Shown one piece after another: positions 51,782 through 61,631 of a stretch of DNA of 64,000 nt; position 1 is the first letter of the stretch, and each line of letters begins with the position of its first letter. The position numbers and the translations under genes are program-made. The DNA comes from WLWS01 sp965243105 (GTDB taxonomy: Bacteria; Pseudomonadota; Gammaproteobacteria; Eutrophobiales; Eutrophobiaceae). A model generated the notes under the pieces. It saw nothing but the letters and a program-made list of their open reading frames with translations. It did no database searches and was not told the DNA's origin. The stretch is from contig CBDEUC010000003.1 in the NCBI GenBank assembly GCA_965243105.1, positions 310,001-374,000 of the forward strand, given 5' to 3'.

Positions 51782-53218
51782 TTGACACGCTTTGTTACTC
51801 TAACTATTCGACTGGGACTATTAATCGGATTTATATCCGGTTTGGCCGTGCTCGCCCTGCTGGCCTCGATCCCCATTGCAAAGATGGAGTCCACACAGCA
51901 CCTGCCCACTATCGACAATACCCAGGCCCTGGCGCTTGATAATGCCAATATCATCACCATGGTAGGCAACAAGGTATTGCGCTCCCGGCAATTGCTCATT
52001 GAAAATGGTCGTATCAAGGACATTCGACCGGCGGGTAGCCCGGTTGATGCCAACGTCGCTGTAGTTGATGCCAACGACGCGTGGATCCTGCCTGGCCTTT
52101 TTGACATGCACGCCCACGTGTATGACCGCAGTTACCAGGTCCTCAGCCTGACCTATGGCGTGACAACAGTTCGTAACATGGCTGGATTTCCATTTCACTT
52201 ACGCTGGGCCGAGGAATTACGAAACGGCAAATGGCTTGGAAGCAATCTCCTCAATGCCTCTCCAATACTGAACAGCGCCGAGAATGCAGACCCGCTTGGG
52301 CAGGTTGCCGTTAACAGCCCGGAACATGCCAGGCAGCTCGTGGCTCGCTACAAGGAAGAAGGCTGGGACTACATCAAGGTCTATGAAGACCTCTCGGCCG
52401 ATTCCTTCAGGGCGATCCTTGAAGAAGCAGGAACACAGGGTCTTCCTGTCGTGGGACACATCCCCTACTCGGTAGTTGACGATGCCTACGAGCTTGCTGC
52501 CGAAATGCGAACACTTGAGCACGTAGAAGAAATCTATGATGGTCCTCTCGATTACAGCTTTGACAGGAAAGAGCTGGAGCAAACTGCGCAACGACTTGCC
52601 GAACTTGGCGCCACGGTAACACCGACGCTAATGATTTTTGACCAGCTGACTCACATATCCAGCAGGAAAGAGACCTACCTGGGCGAGTTACCGATGGAGT
52701 ATATCAATCCACTGGTAAAGATTATCATGAACCATACAGACGCTAAGCGATGGCTGTCTGCCAGTGAAGAAGTTGCCAGGCATAACGTCGAGCAAAACGA
52801 GTTTCACAGGCATATCGTGCGCACCTTGCAACGTCACCGGGTTAACATGGTGCTGGGTTCAGATTCAGGTGCGATCTATGCCGTCCAGGGCGTTTCAACT
52901 CATGATGAAATGAGTCTCATGGTGAAGGCGGGTCTTTCTCCATGGAGCGTATTACGCACTGCGACCAGTAATGCCGCGAGAGCGGCGGGATTGGATGAAA
53001 CCCACGGAACCATTGAAATTGGCAAGACCGCCGACCTGCTCATGGTGTGGGAAAATCCGCTGTTTGACCTGTCCGTCCTGAGAGAACCTCGCGCGGTAAT
53101 CAAGAACGGCCAGTACCTTAACCGGGAAAGAATACTGGAACTTCGAATCCTGTCTCTCAACCACTCCAGCCTGTACCGCACGCTGGGCCGACTCCTGGAA
53201 TTCCAGTTTTACAGGTAA
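51782..53218 (+). CDS. Amidohydrolase, imidazolonepropionase-like, membrane-anchored or exported
   Basis: A 478-residue metal-dependent hydrolase with an N-terminal hydrophobic segment ('LGLLIGFISGLAVLALLASI'). Metal sites: 'LFDMHAHVYD' (H-x-H), Lys in 'YIKVYEDLS', 'VVGHIPY', 'LEHVEEIYD' and Asp in 'VLGSDSGAIYA'. Such secreted amidohydrolases act on peptides, lactams or organophosphates; the substrate is unknown. The start is a TTG (51782) with no strong ribosome site. Divergent from hpaR across 214 bases, but nothing ties it to the hpa pathway. Confidence 0.85.
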   Translation: MTRFVTLTIRLGLLIGFISGLAVLALLASIPIAKMESTQHLPTIDNTQALALDNANIITMVGNKVLRSRQLLIENGRIKDIRPAGSPVDANVAVVDANDAWILPGLFDMHAHVYDRSYQVLSLTYGVTTVRNMAGFPFHLRWAEELRNGKWLGSNLLNASPILNSAENADPLGQVAVNSPEHARQLVARYKEEGWDYIKVYEDLSADSFRAILEEAGTQGLPVVGHIPYSVVDDAYELAAEMRTLEHVEEIYDGPLDYSFDRKELEQTAQRLAELGATVTPTLMIFDQLTHISSRKETYLGELPMEYINPLVKIIMNHTDAKRWLSASEEVARHNVEQNEFHRHIVRTLQRHRVNMVLGSDSGAIYAVQGVSTHDEMSLMVKAGLSPWSVLRTATSNAARAAGLDETHGTIEIGKTADLLMVWENPLFDLSVLREPRAVIKNGQYLNRERILELRILSLNHSSLYRTLGRLLEFQFYR

Positions 53219-53261
53219 TATTTACTGCCACGAGCAACTCCTGCCAGTGCAGAGTATCCCT

Positions 53262-55592
53262 ATGAGTCGGAATTACCTCTACCCATCTGTCGTTGTGCTG
53301 GTCGCCATCATGGTAAGTATTGCTTACTGGTTTTCACCTGATACTACGAAAAACAGCGAAGATGCCAATACCCCCCAACCACGCGTAACTGGCGAGCCTG
53401 TAAAGAGTAGCCAGCCAGCTGCCACTTCCTACCTGGCTGCAAGAGCAACTCATATTGGCAGCCAGTCCTGCGCAGGCTGTCACATTGCACAGTATGAAGC
53501 CTGGCAGGGATCTCACCATGAGCTGGCAATGCTGGAAGCCAGCAGTGAAACCGTGCTTGGAAATTTTAATAATGCCAGTTTCAGCGATGAGTTTATCGAG
53601 AGCTTATTTTTTACCAGGGACGACAGCTTTTACATACGCAGCAAGGGCATCGATGGAGAACTAACCGATTTCCTGGTGACACACACATTTGGAAGTGAAC
53701 CCCTCCAGCAATACATCGTTTCGTTCCCGGGCGGTCGACGACAGGTATTCCCGGTAGCCTGGGACACGCAAAAAAATGAATGGTTTTTCCTGCAGGCTGA
53801 CTTGAAACCAGCTGCCGGGGAGTGGGTACACTGGACCCGCGGTGCAATGAACTGGAACGGTATGTGTGCGGACTGTCATAGCACCGGGGTGAAAAAGAAC
53901 TACAGCATCAAGAACGATACTTACAAAACGACCTTTACCGAGGTGAATGTTGGATGTGAGTCCTGCCATGGACCTGGCAGCCTGCACCTGCAGGCCGTCA
54001 GCGAGGGGCAGGCAGCAGGGGAAAACAAAAACCTTTACATCGACATGTCCACGGCCGAAGAAGCCCACAACCTGGTAGACAAGTGCGGTCGCTGTCACTC
54101 CAGGCGTCAGCAGCTCACCTCGGAATACAGGTATCACGGCAGTGATATGCTGGATCACTATTTACCGGCAGTACTGCGTTCTGATCTCTACCATGGCGAT
54201 GGGCAGATTAATGAGGAAGTCTTTGTTTACGGGTCATACCTTCAAAGTCGCAAATACCAGTACGGTGTAGATTGCAGGAATTGTCATGACCCTCACAGTG
54301 CAAGGCTGAAACAGCAGGGTAACAATCTCTGTACGGCGTGCCATTCCGCACAAGTCTATGATGTCGGGGAACATCATCACCATGCTGAAGCGGACATTGA
54401 CGAGGCAGGCATCCAGTGCATCGACTGTCATATGCCAGGGAAGTACTACATGGTCCGTGATTTCAGACGAGATCATAGTTTTCGAGTGCCAAGGCCGGAC
54501 CTGAGCGAAAAATACGGTACACCAAATGCATGCCAGCACTGTCATGCTACCGAGAGCAACAGCTGGGCAAGTACTGCCATTAACAAGTGGTTTGGTGAGA
54601 AGCGTCGCGATCATTATTCAGACTTGTTACTGGCATCAAGTCCGGGAGAAGGTGCTGAAATTCTGCCACTGCTTGCGTTAATTGAAGACCAGCAGCAGCC
54701 GGAAATCGTGCGCGCTACGGCCGTCAATAACCTGTCCCCTTTTATACACCTGCCGGAGGTTGGCAGGGCCATTGCCGGGAAGCTGGCGAGCAAGTCATCC
54801 CTTGTTCGAAGCTATGCAGCGACGGCAGTATCGGCGATGCCACTGGCCGCAAGGCAGCAGCTGCTGTTTCCACTACTTGACGATGCGGTACGCGCAGTGA
54901 GGATTTCCGCGGCCGCAGGCCTGCAGGAAACAGACCCGGCATCCCTCCCAGCGAAGTTAAGGACACAATACGTATCGGCAATGTCGGAATACCAGGCTTC
55001 GCTTGCACAGAATGCCGATATCCCATCCGGCCGTTACCAGCTGGCACTTGCTTATCATCGACAGGGGCAGTTTGCACAGGCGGAGACTGGCTACCAGGAG
55101 ACCTTGAAACTGGACGATCATTTCAATGCGGCCAGGCTCAACCTGGCCCAGCTTTACTACCAGCAGCAACGGCTGGAAGAAGTAGAGAGTGTCTACCTGG
55201 AAGTCATTGACCAGGAGCCCGCTTCTGACCATGCGTATTATTCCCTTGGATTACTTTATGCTGAACAGGGCAAACTGGATAAGGCAAAAAGTTACCTTGA
55301 GCAGGCTGCAGGAAAAGGCAATAACCCGCGGGCGTGGTACAACCTGGCAGTGCTTCACCATCAGCAGCAAGATACGGAGATGGCTGAAGAATTTTATGTG
55401 AAAGCCCTGTCCGCCTCTCCACTTGAACCTGATTTTCTACAGGGCATTTACAGCCTGTACGCACAGCAGCAACAATGGAGCAAGCTGGAAAAGTTGATTG
55501 ACGATTCACTGCTTTTTGCACCCCGCAATCAACAGCTCCTTGAATTGAGACGTTCCGTAAACCAACAACTCCTAAACCAATCGCCGAGGTAA
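53262..55592 (+). CDS. Octahaem cytochrome c with HEAT-like and TPR domains
   Basis: A 776-residue exported protein. N-terminal membrane anchor ('VVVLVAIMVSIAYWF'), then eight CxxCH sites: CAGCH, CADCH, CESCH, CGRCH, CRNCH, CTACH, CIDCH, CQHCH, all in the first 440 residues, in a cytochrome-c554-like domain. HEAT-like repeats (about 460-560) and at least four TPR units (about 580-760) follow. It probably transfers electrons in a periplasmic complex held by the TPR part. Partner unknown. ATG 53262 is preferred; a GTG at 53247 is in frame. Confidence 0.88.
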   Translation: MSRNYLYPSVVVLVAIMVSIAYWFSPDTTKNSEDANTPQPRVTGEPVKSSQPAATSYLAARATHIGSQSCAGCHIAQYEAWQGSHHELAMLEASSETVLGNFNNASFSDEFIESLFFTRDDSFYIRSKGIDGELTDFLVTHTFGSEPLQQYIVSFPGGRRQVFPVAWDTQKNEWFFLQADLKPAAGEWVHWTRGAMNWNGMCADCHSTGVKKNYSIKNDTYKTTFTEVNVGCESCHGPGSLHLQAVSEGQAAGENKNLYIDMSTAEEAHNLVDKCGRCHSRRQQLTSEYRYHGSDMLDHYLPAVLRSDLYHGDGQINEEVFVYGSYLQSRKYQYGVDCRNCHDPHSARLKQQGNNLCTACHSAQVYDVGEHHHHAEADIDEAGIQCIDCHMPGKYYMVRDFRRDHSFRVPRPDLSEKYGTPNACQHCHATESNSWASTAINKWFGEKRRDHYSDLLLASSPGEGAEILPLLALIEDQQQPEIVRATAVNNLSPFIHLPEVGRAIAGKLASKSSLVRSYAATAVSAMPLAARQQLLFPLLDDAVRAVRISAAAGLQETDPASLPAKLRTQYVSAMSEYQASLAQNADIPSGRYQLALAYHRQGQFAQAETGYQETLKLDDHFNAARLNLAQLYYQQQRLEEVESVYLEVIDQEPASDHAYYSLGLLYAEQGKLDKAKSYLEQAAGKGNNPRAWYNLAVLHHQQQDTEMAEEFYVKALSASPLEPDFLQGIYSLYAQQQQWSKLEKLIDDSLLFAPRNQQLLELRRSVNQQLLNQSPR

Positions 55593-55596
55593 ACCC

Positions 55597-56433
55597 ATGC
55601 GTTTTGTAAGCTTCCGATACAAAGAGTCAAGCAGCTGGGGCGTGCTGAACGACCAGGACATCATTGACCTCTCACATACCGCCACTTCCCTGCATGAAGC
55701 AATACAGGAAAGCAGGCTTCCACAGTCAATTGAGCAGGCCACTGGTAAGAAAGAAGCGCTATCGCTGGACGAGGTAAGCCTGTTGCCCCCTGTTACCAGG
55801 CCCACGAGAATACTTTGTGTTGGTCAAAATTACGTGGCACATCGCGATGAAATGGGTGGCGCCACCACGACACACCCCCTGATATTCACTCGTTATCCCT
55901 CCTCTATCGTCGGGCATCGACAGGACATCATAAAACCGGCTGAAAGCGAGCAATTCGACTATGAAGGAGAACTCGCCGTGATAATTGGCAAGCGCGGAAG
56001 GCGTATCTCAAAGGAGGATGCGCTTGGCCATATTGCCGGCTACAGTTGCTTCATGGATGGTTCAGCGCGCGACTTCCAGGTACACACCACCCAGTACATT
56101 CCTGGTAAGAATTTTGACGATAGTGGAAGTTTTGGTCCATGGATGCTTGCCTCCAGCGCATTACCCGAGCCCAATAGTGGCATCACCCTTCAAACCCGCC
56201 TAAATGGCGAACTGGTTCAGCAGACAACAACTGACCTGATGATTTTTGATATCCCGGCGATTATTGCCTACCTGTCGACGTTCACCACGCTGGAACCGGG
56301 AGATGTCATCGCAACCGGGACACCGGGTGGTGTGGGATACAAGAGAGAACCACAACTTTTTATGAAAGCCGGTGATGAAATCGAGGTCACAATCGAAGGT
56401 CTTGCTACCTTATCAAACACCGTCAGGGACTAG
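55597..56433 (+). CDS. Fumarylacetoacetate hydrolase family protein
   Basis: A 278-residue FAH-fold enzyme with the metal-binding E-x-E in 'QFDYEGELAVIIGKRGRRI' and the loops 'CVGQNYVAHRDEMG' and 'DVIATGTPGGVGYKREP'. Members cleave acylpyruvates or hydrate/decarboxylate ring-cleavage products. It starts 4 bases after the cytochrome gene. It may serve a meta-cleavage route served by the monooxygenase at the right edge. Confidence 0.9.
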   Translation: MRFVSFRYKESSSWGVLNDQDIIDLSHTATSLHEAIQESRLPQSIEQATGKKEALSLDEVSLLPPVTRPTRILCVGQNYVAHRDEMGGATTTHPLIFTRYPSSIVGHRQDIIKPAESEQFDYEGELAVIIGKRGRRISKEDALGHIAGYSCFMDGSARDFQVHTTQYIPGKNFDDSGSFGPWMLASSALPEPNSGITLQTRLNGELVQQTTTDLMIFDIPAIIAYLSTFTTLEPGDVIATGTPGGVGYKREPQLFMKAGDEIEVTIEGLATLSNTVRD

Positions 56434-57333
56434 CTATTTCCCGCGCACATGGCTTTTGTGTTCGTGCCTGACGTTGAGAAAATTCCCGGTAAAGATGACA
56501 AGGGCACCCAGAAGTACAAACAGGTCAAGGGCTTCCTGGTAAACGAGGAAAGCCACTATCATGATGAAAGGCAGTCTCAAAAAATCCAGCGGTATCATCA
56601 AGCTGGCGTCTGCAATTGCGAGCGCGCGGCTCAGGCAGTAGTGAGCGGACAGTGACAGGAAGGCAAGCAGCAACAGCCATAACCAGGCCACACCCATGGG
56701 CATGACCCACGTGTAGGCAGCCAGTGGCAGTGCCAGGGGAATTTGAACCAGGCTCATAAAGAACAGGATCTGCAAGGGTGATTCTTCTACAGTTAACTTG
56801 CTGGTGAGAATGTGGGAAAGCGCAAAGAAAAAAGCACAACCAAGCACGGCAATTGACGCCGAGTTTATTGGCACGAGACCCGGTCGAAGTACGATTAGCA
56901 CACCCAGTAACCCCAGTACCAGTGCAATCAGTTTCCAGGTGGTTATCCTCTCACCCAGCATCAGGCTGGCCAGCAAAAGGGTCCAGATCGGCGTGGTAAA
57001 CTCGATAGCAAACACCTTTGCCAGGGGCAAAAGCGTAATACCGTAAAACCAGGCCAGCTGGGCGATGTAATGGGATATATTCCGTACCAGGTGCTTTCCG
57101 GGATGCCGCGTGGTCGGAATACCCTTTTGCTGCCTGGAGACAAAAGGCAGCAGTATCATCATGCTGAACAGGGCCCTGAAAAAAACCATTTCATAGGTAC
57201 TGACAGAAGACGACAACTCCCTTGCAGCAATAGCAATACTGGAAAGGGACAATACTGTGCCAATCATCCATAGTGAACCGCTTAGCACAGGGCTTTTCGA
57301 CTTTAAAACCTGTTGCTGCTCTTCTCTCGACAT
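56434..57333 (-). CDS. DMT family (EamA) metabolite exporter
   Basis: A 299-residue carrier with ten spans in two EamA repeats ('GSLWMIGTVLSLSSIAIAAR' and 'LGCAFFFALSHILTSKLTVE' open the halves). Substrate unknown. Its stop abuts that of the convergent FAH-family gene. Confidence 0.88.
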   Translation of the reverse strand: MSREEQQQVLKSKSPVLSGSLWMIGTVLSLSSIAIAARELSSSVSTYEMVFFRALFSMMILLPFVSRQQKGIPTTRHPGKHLVRNISHYIAQLAWFYGITLLPLAKVFAIEFTTPIWTLLLASLMLGERITTWKLIALVLGLLGVLIVLRPGLVPINSASIAVLGCAFFFALSHILTSKLTVEESPLQILFFMSLVQIPLALPLAAYTWVMPMGVAWLWLLLLAFLSLSAHYCLSRALAIADASLMIPLDFLRLPFIMIVAFLVYQEALDLFVLLGALVIFTGNFLNVRHEHKSHVRGK

Positions 57334-57384
57334 TCTTTTCTGATTATGTGAAGGTTATAAACCACAACGTGGGAGAATTTTTTT

Positions 57385-58398
57385 ATGTTCCAGTGTTACT
57401 TGGCCGGTCGACTTTCTATCCCTGGTGGAATAATTAGCGGGTTAATCCTGTTTACTTTAACTGGCACCGTACTGTCCGCCCCACCGCAGGCACAATACCA
57501 TCTTTCTTCAGATCAGACCCACAGCAAATTCAGTAAAAACGAAAAAGTTGTGCTGGCTGTTAACCCCGGTGCAGTCATAGAGGTTCACACGGAAGAAACC
57601 ACCGATGGCCAGCTTGATATCAATTCCAGTATCGAGGACCTGGCAAATCTCAATCCGGATCCCATACATCCATTGACTGGTGCCGTGTATGTCAATGGTG
57701 CGGAGCCCGGCGATACACTGGCGGTAACCCTTCACGAAATTGAACTTGGAGAGTGGGGATTTTCGGCGATAGTACCCGGCTTTGGCTTACTAAAGGATGA
57801 GATCAGTGGCCCCTACCTGAGAACGTTCAAGCTTGGTAAGGATGCAACAGAGGTTCGATTCAACGATAAGATTCGCATACCCCTGAAGCCCTTTCCCGGT
57901 GTCATGGGGGTTGCTCCGAACACCGATGAAAGACTATCCACGATACCTCCTCGAGCGAACGGCGGAAACATGGACGATCCAAACATCACAGTCGGCACAA
58001 CGGTTTACTTTCCCGTGTTTGTAAAAGGCGCCCTTTTTTCAATTGGTGATACCCATGCTGTGCAGGGTGCCGGCGAAGTCTCCGGCACCGCCATCGAGGC
58101 ACCCATGCGAATTGTTTATGAGCTGAATCTCATAAAAGGCGGCAGGAAAATCCCGGAGCCGCAGTATGAAAGTGAAGACAGCTATGCTGTCACGGCCTAT
58201 GCCACCACGCTTGATGAAGCGGCCAGGAAAGCAACGAGGTACATGATTGACTACCTCATGGAAGTACACAACCTGGGCGAAAATGATGCCTATATCCTGT
58301 GCTCGCTGGCGGGTAGCCTGAAGATCGCTGAAGTTGTCGACGTACCGCATATGCTGGTGACCATGCACATGCCCAAGAAAGTTCTTGGAATCGAATAA
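57385..58398 (+). CDS. Acetamidase/formamidase family protein, exported
   Basis: A 337-residue FmdA/AmdA-family hydrolase with an N-terminal signal peptide ('IPGGIISGLILFTLTGTVLSA'), unusual for the family. Typical blocks are 'VNPGAVIEVHTEETTDGQL', 'ISGPYLRTFKL' and 'FSIGDTHAVQGAGEVSGTAIE' split around the zinc site. It would hydrolyse small amides in the periplasm. It is followed after 2 bases by an alpha/beta hydrolase, probably in one operon. Confidence 0.88.
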   Translation: MFQCYLAGRLSIPGGIISGLILFTLTGTVLSAPPQAQYHLSSDQTHSKFSKNEKVVLAVNPGAVIEVHTEETTDGQLDINSSIEDLANLNPDPIHPLTGAVYVNGAEPGDTLAVTLHEIELGEWGFSAIVPGFGLLKDEISGPYLRTFKLGKDATEVRFNDKIRIPLKPFPGVMGVAPNTDERLSTIPPRANGGNMDDPNITVGTTVYFPVFVKGALFSIGDTHAVQGAGEVSGTAIEAPMRIVYELNLIKGGRKIPEPQYESEDSYAVTAYATTLDEAARKATRYMIDYLMEVHNLGENDAYILCSLAGSLKIAEVVDVPHMLVTMHMPKKVLGIE

Positions 58399-58400
58399 GC

Positions 58401-59201
58401 ATGGGAAAACACCTGGCGCTTGATAATGGCCTGGAGATCCACTACGAGGACCGTGGTGAAGGTAACACCATCATATTTGTGCCGGGTTTGACCTGCACAA
58501 CCGAGTTTTTTATCAATAACCTGGATGAAATAGCCGGGCACCATCGCGTAATTTGCTATGACCCGCGTAGCCAGGGCGATTCATCAAAGACAGAAAACGG
58601 AAATAATTTTATCCAGAGAGGAAGAGACCTGGCTGAATTTGTCGACGCACTGGGTCTTGAAGACTTTGTTCTCGCGGGCTGGTCACTCGGCAGCTATGAC
58701 TGCTATGCCTACCTGCAGGAACATGGTTTTGACAGGGTGAATGGCTTTATCAATATCGACATGCCCCCCAAGGTAATTCCCACGCGCGGCGATGACTGGG
58801 CGCACCCGAGCCTGGAGGTGGTGCGTGCCATGTACCTTTCGATCCTGGATAGTGATCAACCCTATTTTTTTGAGTCCTACGCACACTACATGCTGATTCG
58901 AGACGCCACGCAGCAGGAAATCGACTGGATTGTTTCGCAATCAAAAAAGACGCCATTACACGTTGCGGCGCAGATAGTCGCGGATGCAAATCTCTGTGAC
59001 TTCAGTGAGCTTGCAATAAACCTCGCCCGGCAAAAACCGGTCATGCACTATATAAAGCAGGACTGGTCAGAAGCTGCACTGCCATGGCTGGAGAAAAACA
59101 CCCCTTCTGCAAGAACCAGGGTGATGGGTGGACACATGATGTTTTACGAAGAACCCGAAGAGTTTAATAACAGCCTGCTGGAATTCCTGGCATCGGTCTG
59201 A
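58401..59201 (+). CDS. Alpha/beta hydrolase
   Basis: A 266-residue hydrolase with the nucleophile elbow 'LAGWSLGSYD' (Ser), oxyanion loop 'VPGLTCTTEFF', and a candidate histidine in 'VMGGHMMFYEEPEEF'. Cytosolic. Of the ester, lactone or C-C hydrolase type; cannot be narrowed from sequence. It shares an operon with the exported acetamidase-like protein. Confidence 0.88.
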   Translation: MGKHLALDNGLEIHYEDRGEGNTIIFVPGLTCTTEFFINNLDEIAGHHRVICYDPRSQGDSSKTENGNNFIQRGRDLAEFVDALGLEDFVLAGWSLGSYDCYAYLQEHGFDRVNGFINIDMPPKVIPTRGDDWAHPSLEVVRAMYLSILDSDQPYFFESYAHYMLIRDATQQEIDWIVSQSKKTPLHVAAQIVADANLCDFSELAINLARQKPVMHYIKQDWSEAALPWLEKNTPSARTRVMGGHMMFYEEPEEFNNSLLEFLASV

Positions 59202-59235
59202 TTCTGTCTCGTAACTATAAAAGGGAGATGCTCCT

Positions 59236-59730
59236 ATGCTATATACAAACCTGCTTAAGCTTTTTCGCCATGGCACACCAGGGCGCCTGTGTCCTGTTTT
59301 TCTTGCCTGCCTCGTTCTACCTGCTTACGTTTTTGCCGAGCAAGAGCTACCCCCTGTAAACTCGTCAGTGACTTTCCTTTATTACAAGGACCTGGCAGCT
59401 GCAGAAAATTTTTATGGCCAGGTGCTGGGATTTGAAAAGGACTTTGATGGCGACTGGGTGAAAATATTCCGCGCTGCTGACAGCGGCAGAGTCGGAATCG
59501 TGGATGAAAAGAAAGGCTACCTGAACACGGCTGAGAACAAGCCGGTCATGTTCAGTATCGATACACCCGACGTCGAGGCCTGGTACAGTCGCGTGCTGGA
59601 GAAGGGAGAAAATTATATTCACAAGCCCTTGAAACCAGAAGCCGACGGATTTGTACGCGCATTTTTACTGAAGGACCCTGGCGGTTACCACGTAGAATTC
59701 TTCCAGTGGCTGGAAAAAGAAGGAGACTGA
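59236..59730 (+). CDS. VOC (glyoxalase/bleomycin resistance) family protein, exported
   Basis: A 164-residue protein: signal peptide ('FLACLVLPAYVFA') followed by one VOC unit ('SVTFLYYKDLAAAENFYGQV', 'DPGGYHVEFFQWL' with the metal Glu). Exported VOC proteins are rare compared with cytosolic ones. Function unknown, ligand binding or epimerase/dioxygenase type. Third gene in the plus-strand series with the amidase and the hydrolase. Confidence 0.85.
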   Translation: MLYTNLLKLFRHGTPGRLCPVFLACLVLPAYVFAEQELPPVNSSVTFLYYKDLAAAENFYGQVLGFEKDFDGDWVKIFRAADSGRVGIVDEKKGYLNTAENKPVMFSIDTPDVEAWYSRVLEKGENYIHKPLKPEADGFVRAFLLKDPGGYHVEFFQWLEKEGD

Positions 59731-59747
59731 ATAGCACCCTCAACAAG

Positions 59748-61631
59748 TTAAATAATATCCAGTATTTGCTGTACTGCCCGCCTTCCCTGGTCGGCTGCCG
59801 GACCCCAGTGTTGAAAGCCCTCCAACTCAGAGTGTCCAAACGCGATACGACCGTATCCTCTCATGATGATATTTCGTGGAGCTTCTCTCTCCGCCGTGTC
59901 GAGGAAAAAGCCAGTGGTCGGCACCACGTAAGCATGCCCCCAGCGATTAAGAATTATCCCCTGGATATCAGTCTCGTGCCGGAAACCGGAAGCCTTGAAC
60001 ATTCGACTTAGCTGGTCACGGATCTGCATCTCGTAATCTGCATAAGATGTATAAAAGAGTTTTGCCCTGCCCAGGGTAACCTGCGCCTTGACCGGGAGTC
60101 CCGGTGAATGAAATGGAACGTAAAACGTGAGAATGGCGGGCTTGTCGGGGTGCAGTTCAGGCCTGTGACGCCCCACGTGCATCGGTTGCCTGATGTTGGC
60201 GGTGTAGCCAAAACCCTTGCTCCACTTGGCAGCGGTAATACCCATTTCGTACATGAATCGCCAGTTGCTCAGGGCCACGTTCGCCACCAGGAAAGGTGCG
60301 TGGTGGAAGGTTTCATAGGCAGCACGAATACTTGCGGGCATATCCCGTACCACGTGACGATTGATCCAGCCACCTGACGCCATGACCACGCCCCTTGCCC
60401 GTACCGCCCGTGTACGACCACCGTGTGCATAAACGACACGCACTGAGCGGGAATCCATCGGACTGCCCTCGTGCTGAACAGCAACGGCTGTACTGCTCAA
60501 TCGAATCCTTACCTGGTCTCCCGGCTTGTCCAGTTCAGAGAAATTGATGCTGCCGGTAATAATGTCATCAAAGGAGTTTTTGCCTGCGATGGCAGCTGGC
60601 TTGATAGCATTAAGAAAGTAGCGTGCGAAACCGGAATTACCCCCGGGAAAGGAGTTCCTACGCGCTGAAGAGGCAGCGTTGAACTCCTCCTGCGTCAGCA
60701 TGCCCGGCATCATGACGTCGCGGGCGACGAAGGCTGACGTGGCATCAGCACCAAGACCGTAGGCTCCTGCCATGAATACATCCGCTTCCTGGCTTCCGGT
60801 CCGGGGTAAGCTTAACTCTTTTTCCATGAACTCCCTGTAGGACATTGTATCCAGCCAGGCCTGTTTTTCTTTCGTACCGAGCCCCTCTGTCCTGGCGCCG
60901 TACCATGCCAGCATGGCCTTTCGATCTGTTGCTGAGAGGGGAGTCTCACTTAACTGGTTCCTCCAGATATTGTTTGCCCAACTGCCCTGTCCGCCTTTCT
61001 CAAAGAAATAGCCAATGCTGGTTTTTGACTCCAGCAGGGGATGGGTAAAACCAAAGTTGTCCCTGCAGATATCCAGTGGCTCAATACCCTTTGCCCATTC
61101 GCCGTAGGGCAAGTCACGGGGTATACCCAGCTCTGCATAGTAACGCGGATCGCCTGATACCTTTTCCGGATCTTTCGCAGCTGCAGGAACGAAGAATCCG
61201 TTTGCCCCCTGTGGGCCAATCAAGGTTTCACCGTTTACCATGAACTCGTTTTCCTTTGCCTCGCCACCGAATATGGGGTGATTGTCCAGCAGGAGACATT
61301 TCTGACCGGGTTTGGCATGTTTTGTAAAGTGCCAGGCGGCTCCCAGCCCCGCCATGCCACCACCCACGATGACCAGGTCATATTCTTCATCTATGGACAG
61401 GCCTGGTAACTGGTTAAACTCACCATCTCGAATTCGATGGGCCGTGTTTACAACTTCCGGCGTATTACCGTGGGAAGACGCATAATCACCGATACCGCCA
61501 TAACCGTACCAGCTATCGTCAACACTGGCCTGGAGTTTCCCGTTACCAGCAAGACCGGGTCGAGGGGACATGAGGGCGGCACCGGAGCCTGCCAGCACAC
61601 CGTTGATGAAATCGCGTCGCGTGATTTTCAT
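59748..61631 (-). CDS. Tat-exported FAD oxidoreductase, spermidine-dehydrogenase-like
   Basis: A 627-residue flavoprotein with a Tat signal ('TRRDFINGVLAGSGAAL') and the FAD fold 'YDLVIVGGGMAGLGAAWHF' ending in 'LLLDNHPIFGGEAKENEF'. The closest group I recognise is the spermidine/amine dehydrogenase-like NAD(P)-binding family. It overlaps the decarboxylase gene as ATGA, so the products are made together. A periplasmic amine oxidation of a decarboxylation product is a fair inference, not a demonstrated role. Confidence 0.82.
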   Translation of the reverse strand: MKITRRDFINGVLAGSGAALMSPRPGLAGNGKLQASVDDSWYGYGGIGDYASSHGNTPEVVNTAHRIRDGEFNQLPGLSIDEEYDLVIVGGGMAGLGAAWHFTKHAKPGQKCLLLDNHPIFGGEAKENEFMVNGETLIGPQGANGFFVPAAAKDPEKVSGDPRYYAELGIPRDLPYGEWAKGIEPLDICRDNFGFTHPLLESKTSIGYFFEKGGQGSWANNIWRNQLSETPLSATDRKAMLAWYGARTEGLGTKEKQAWLDTMSYREFMEKELSLPRTGSQEADVFMAGAYGLGADATSAFVARDVMMPGMLTQEEFNAASSARRNSFPGGNSGFARYFLNAIKPAAIAGKNSFDDIITGSINFSELDKPGDQVRIRLSSTAVAVQHEGSPMDSRSVRVVYAHGGRTRAVRARGVVMASGGWINRHVVRDMPASIRAAYETFHHAPFLVANVALSNWRFMYEMGITAAKWSKGFGYTANIRQPMHVGRHRPELHPDKPAILTFYVPFHSPGLPVKAQVTLGRAKLFYTSYADYEMQIRDQLSRMFKASGFRHETDIQGIILNRWGHAYVVPTTGFFLDTAEREAPRNIIMRGYGRIAFGHSELEGFQHWGPAADQGRRAVQQILDII

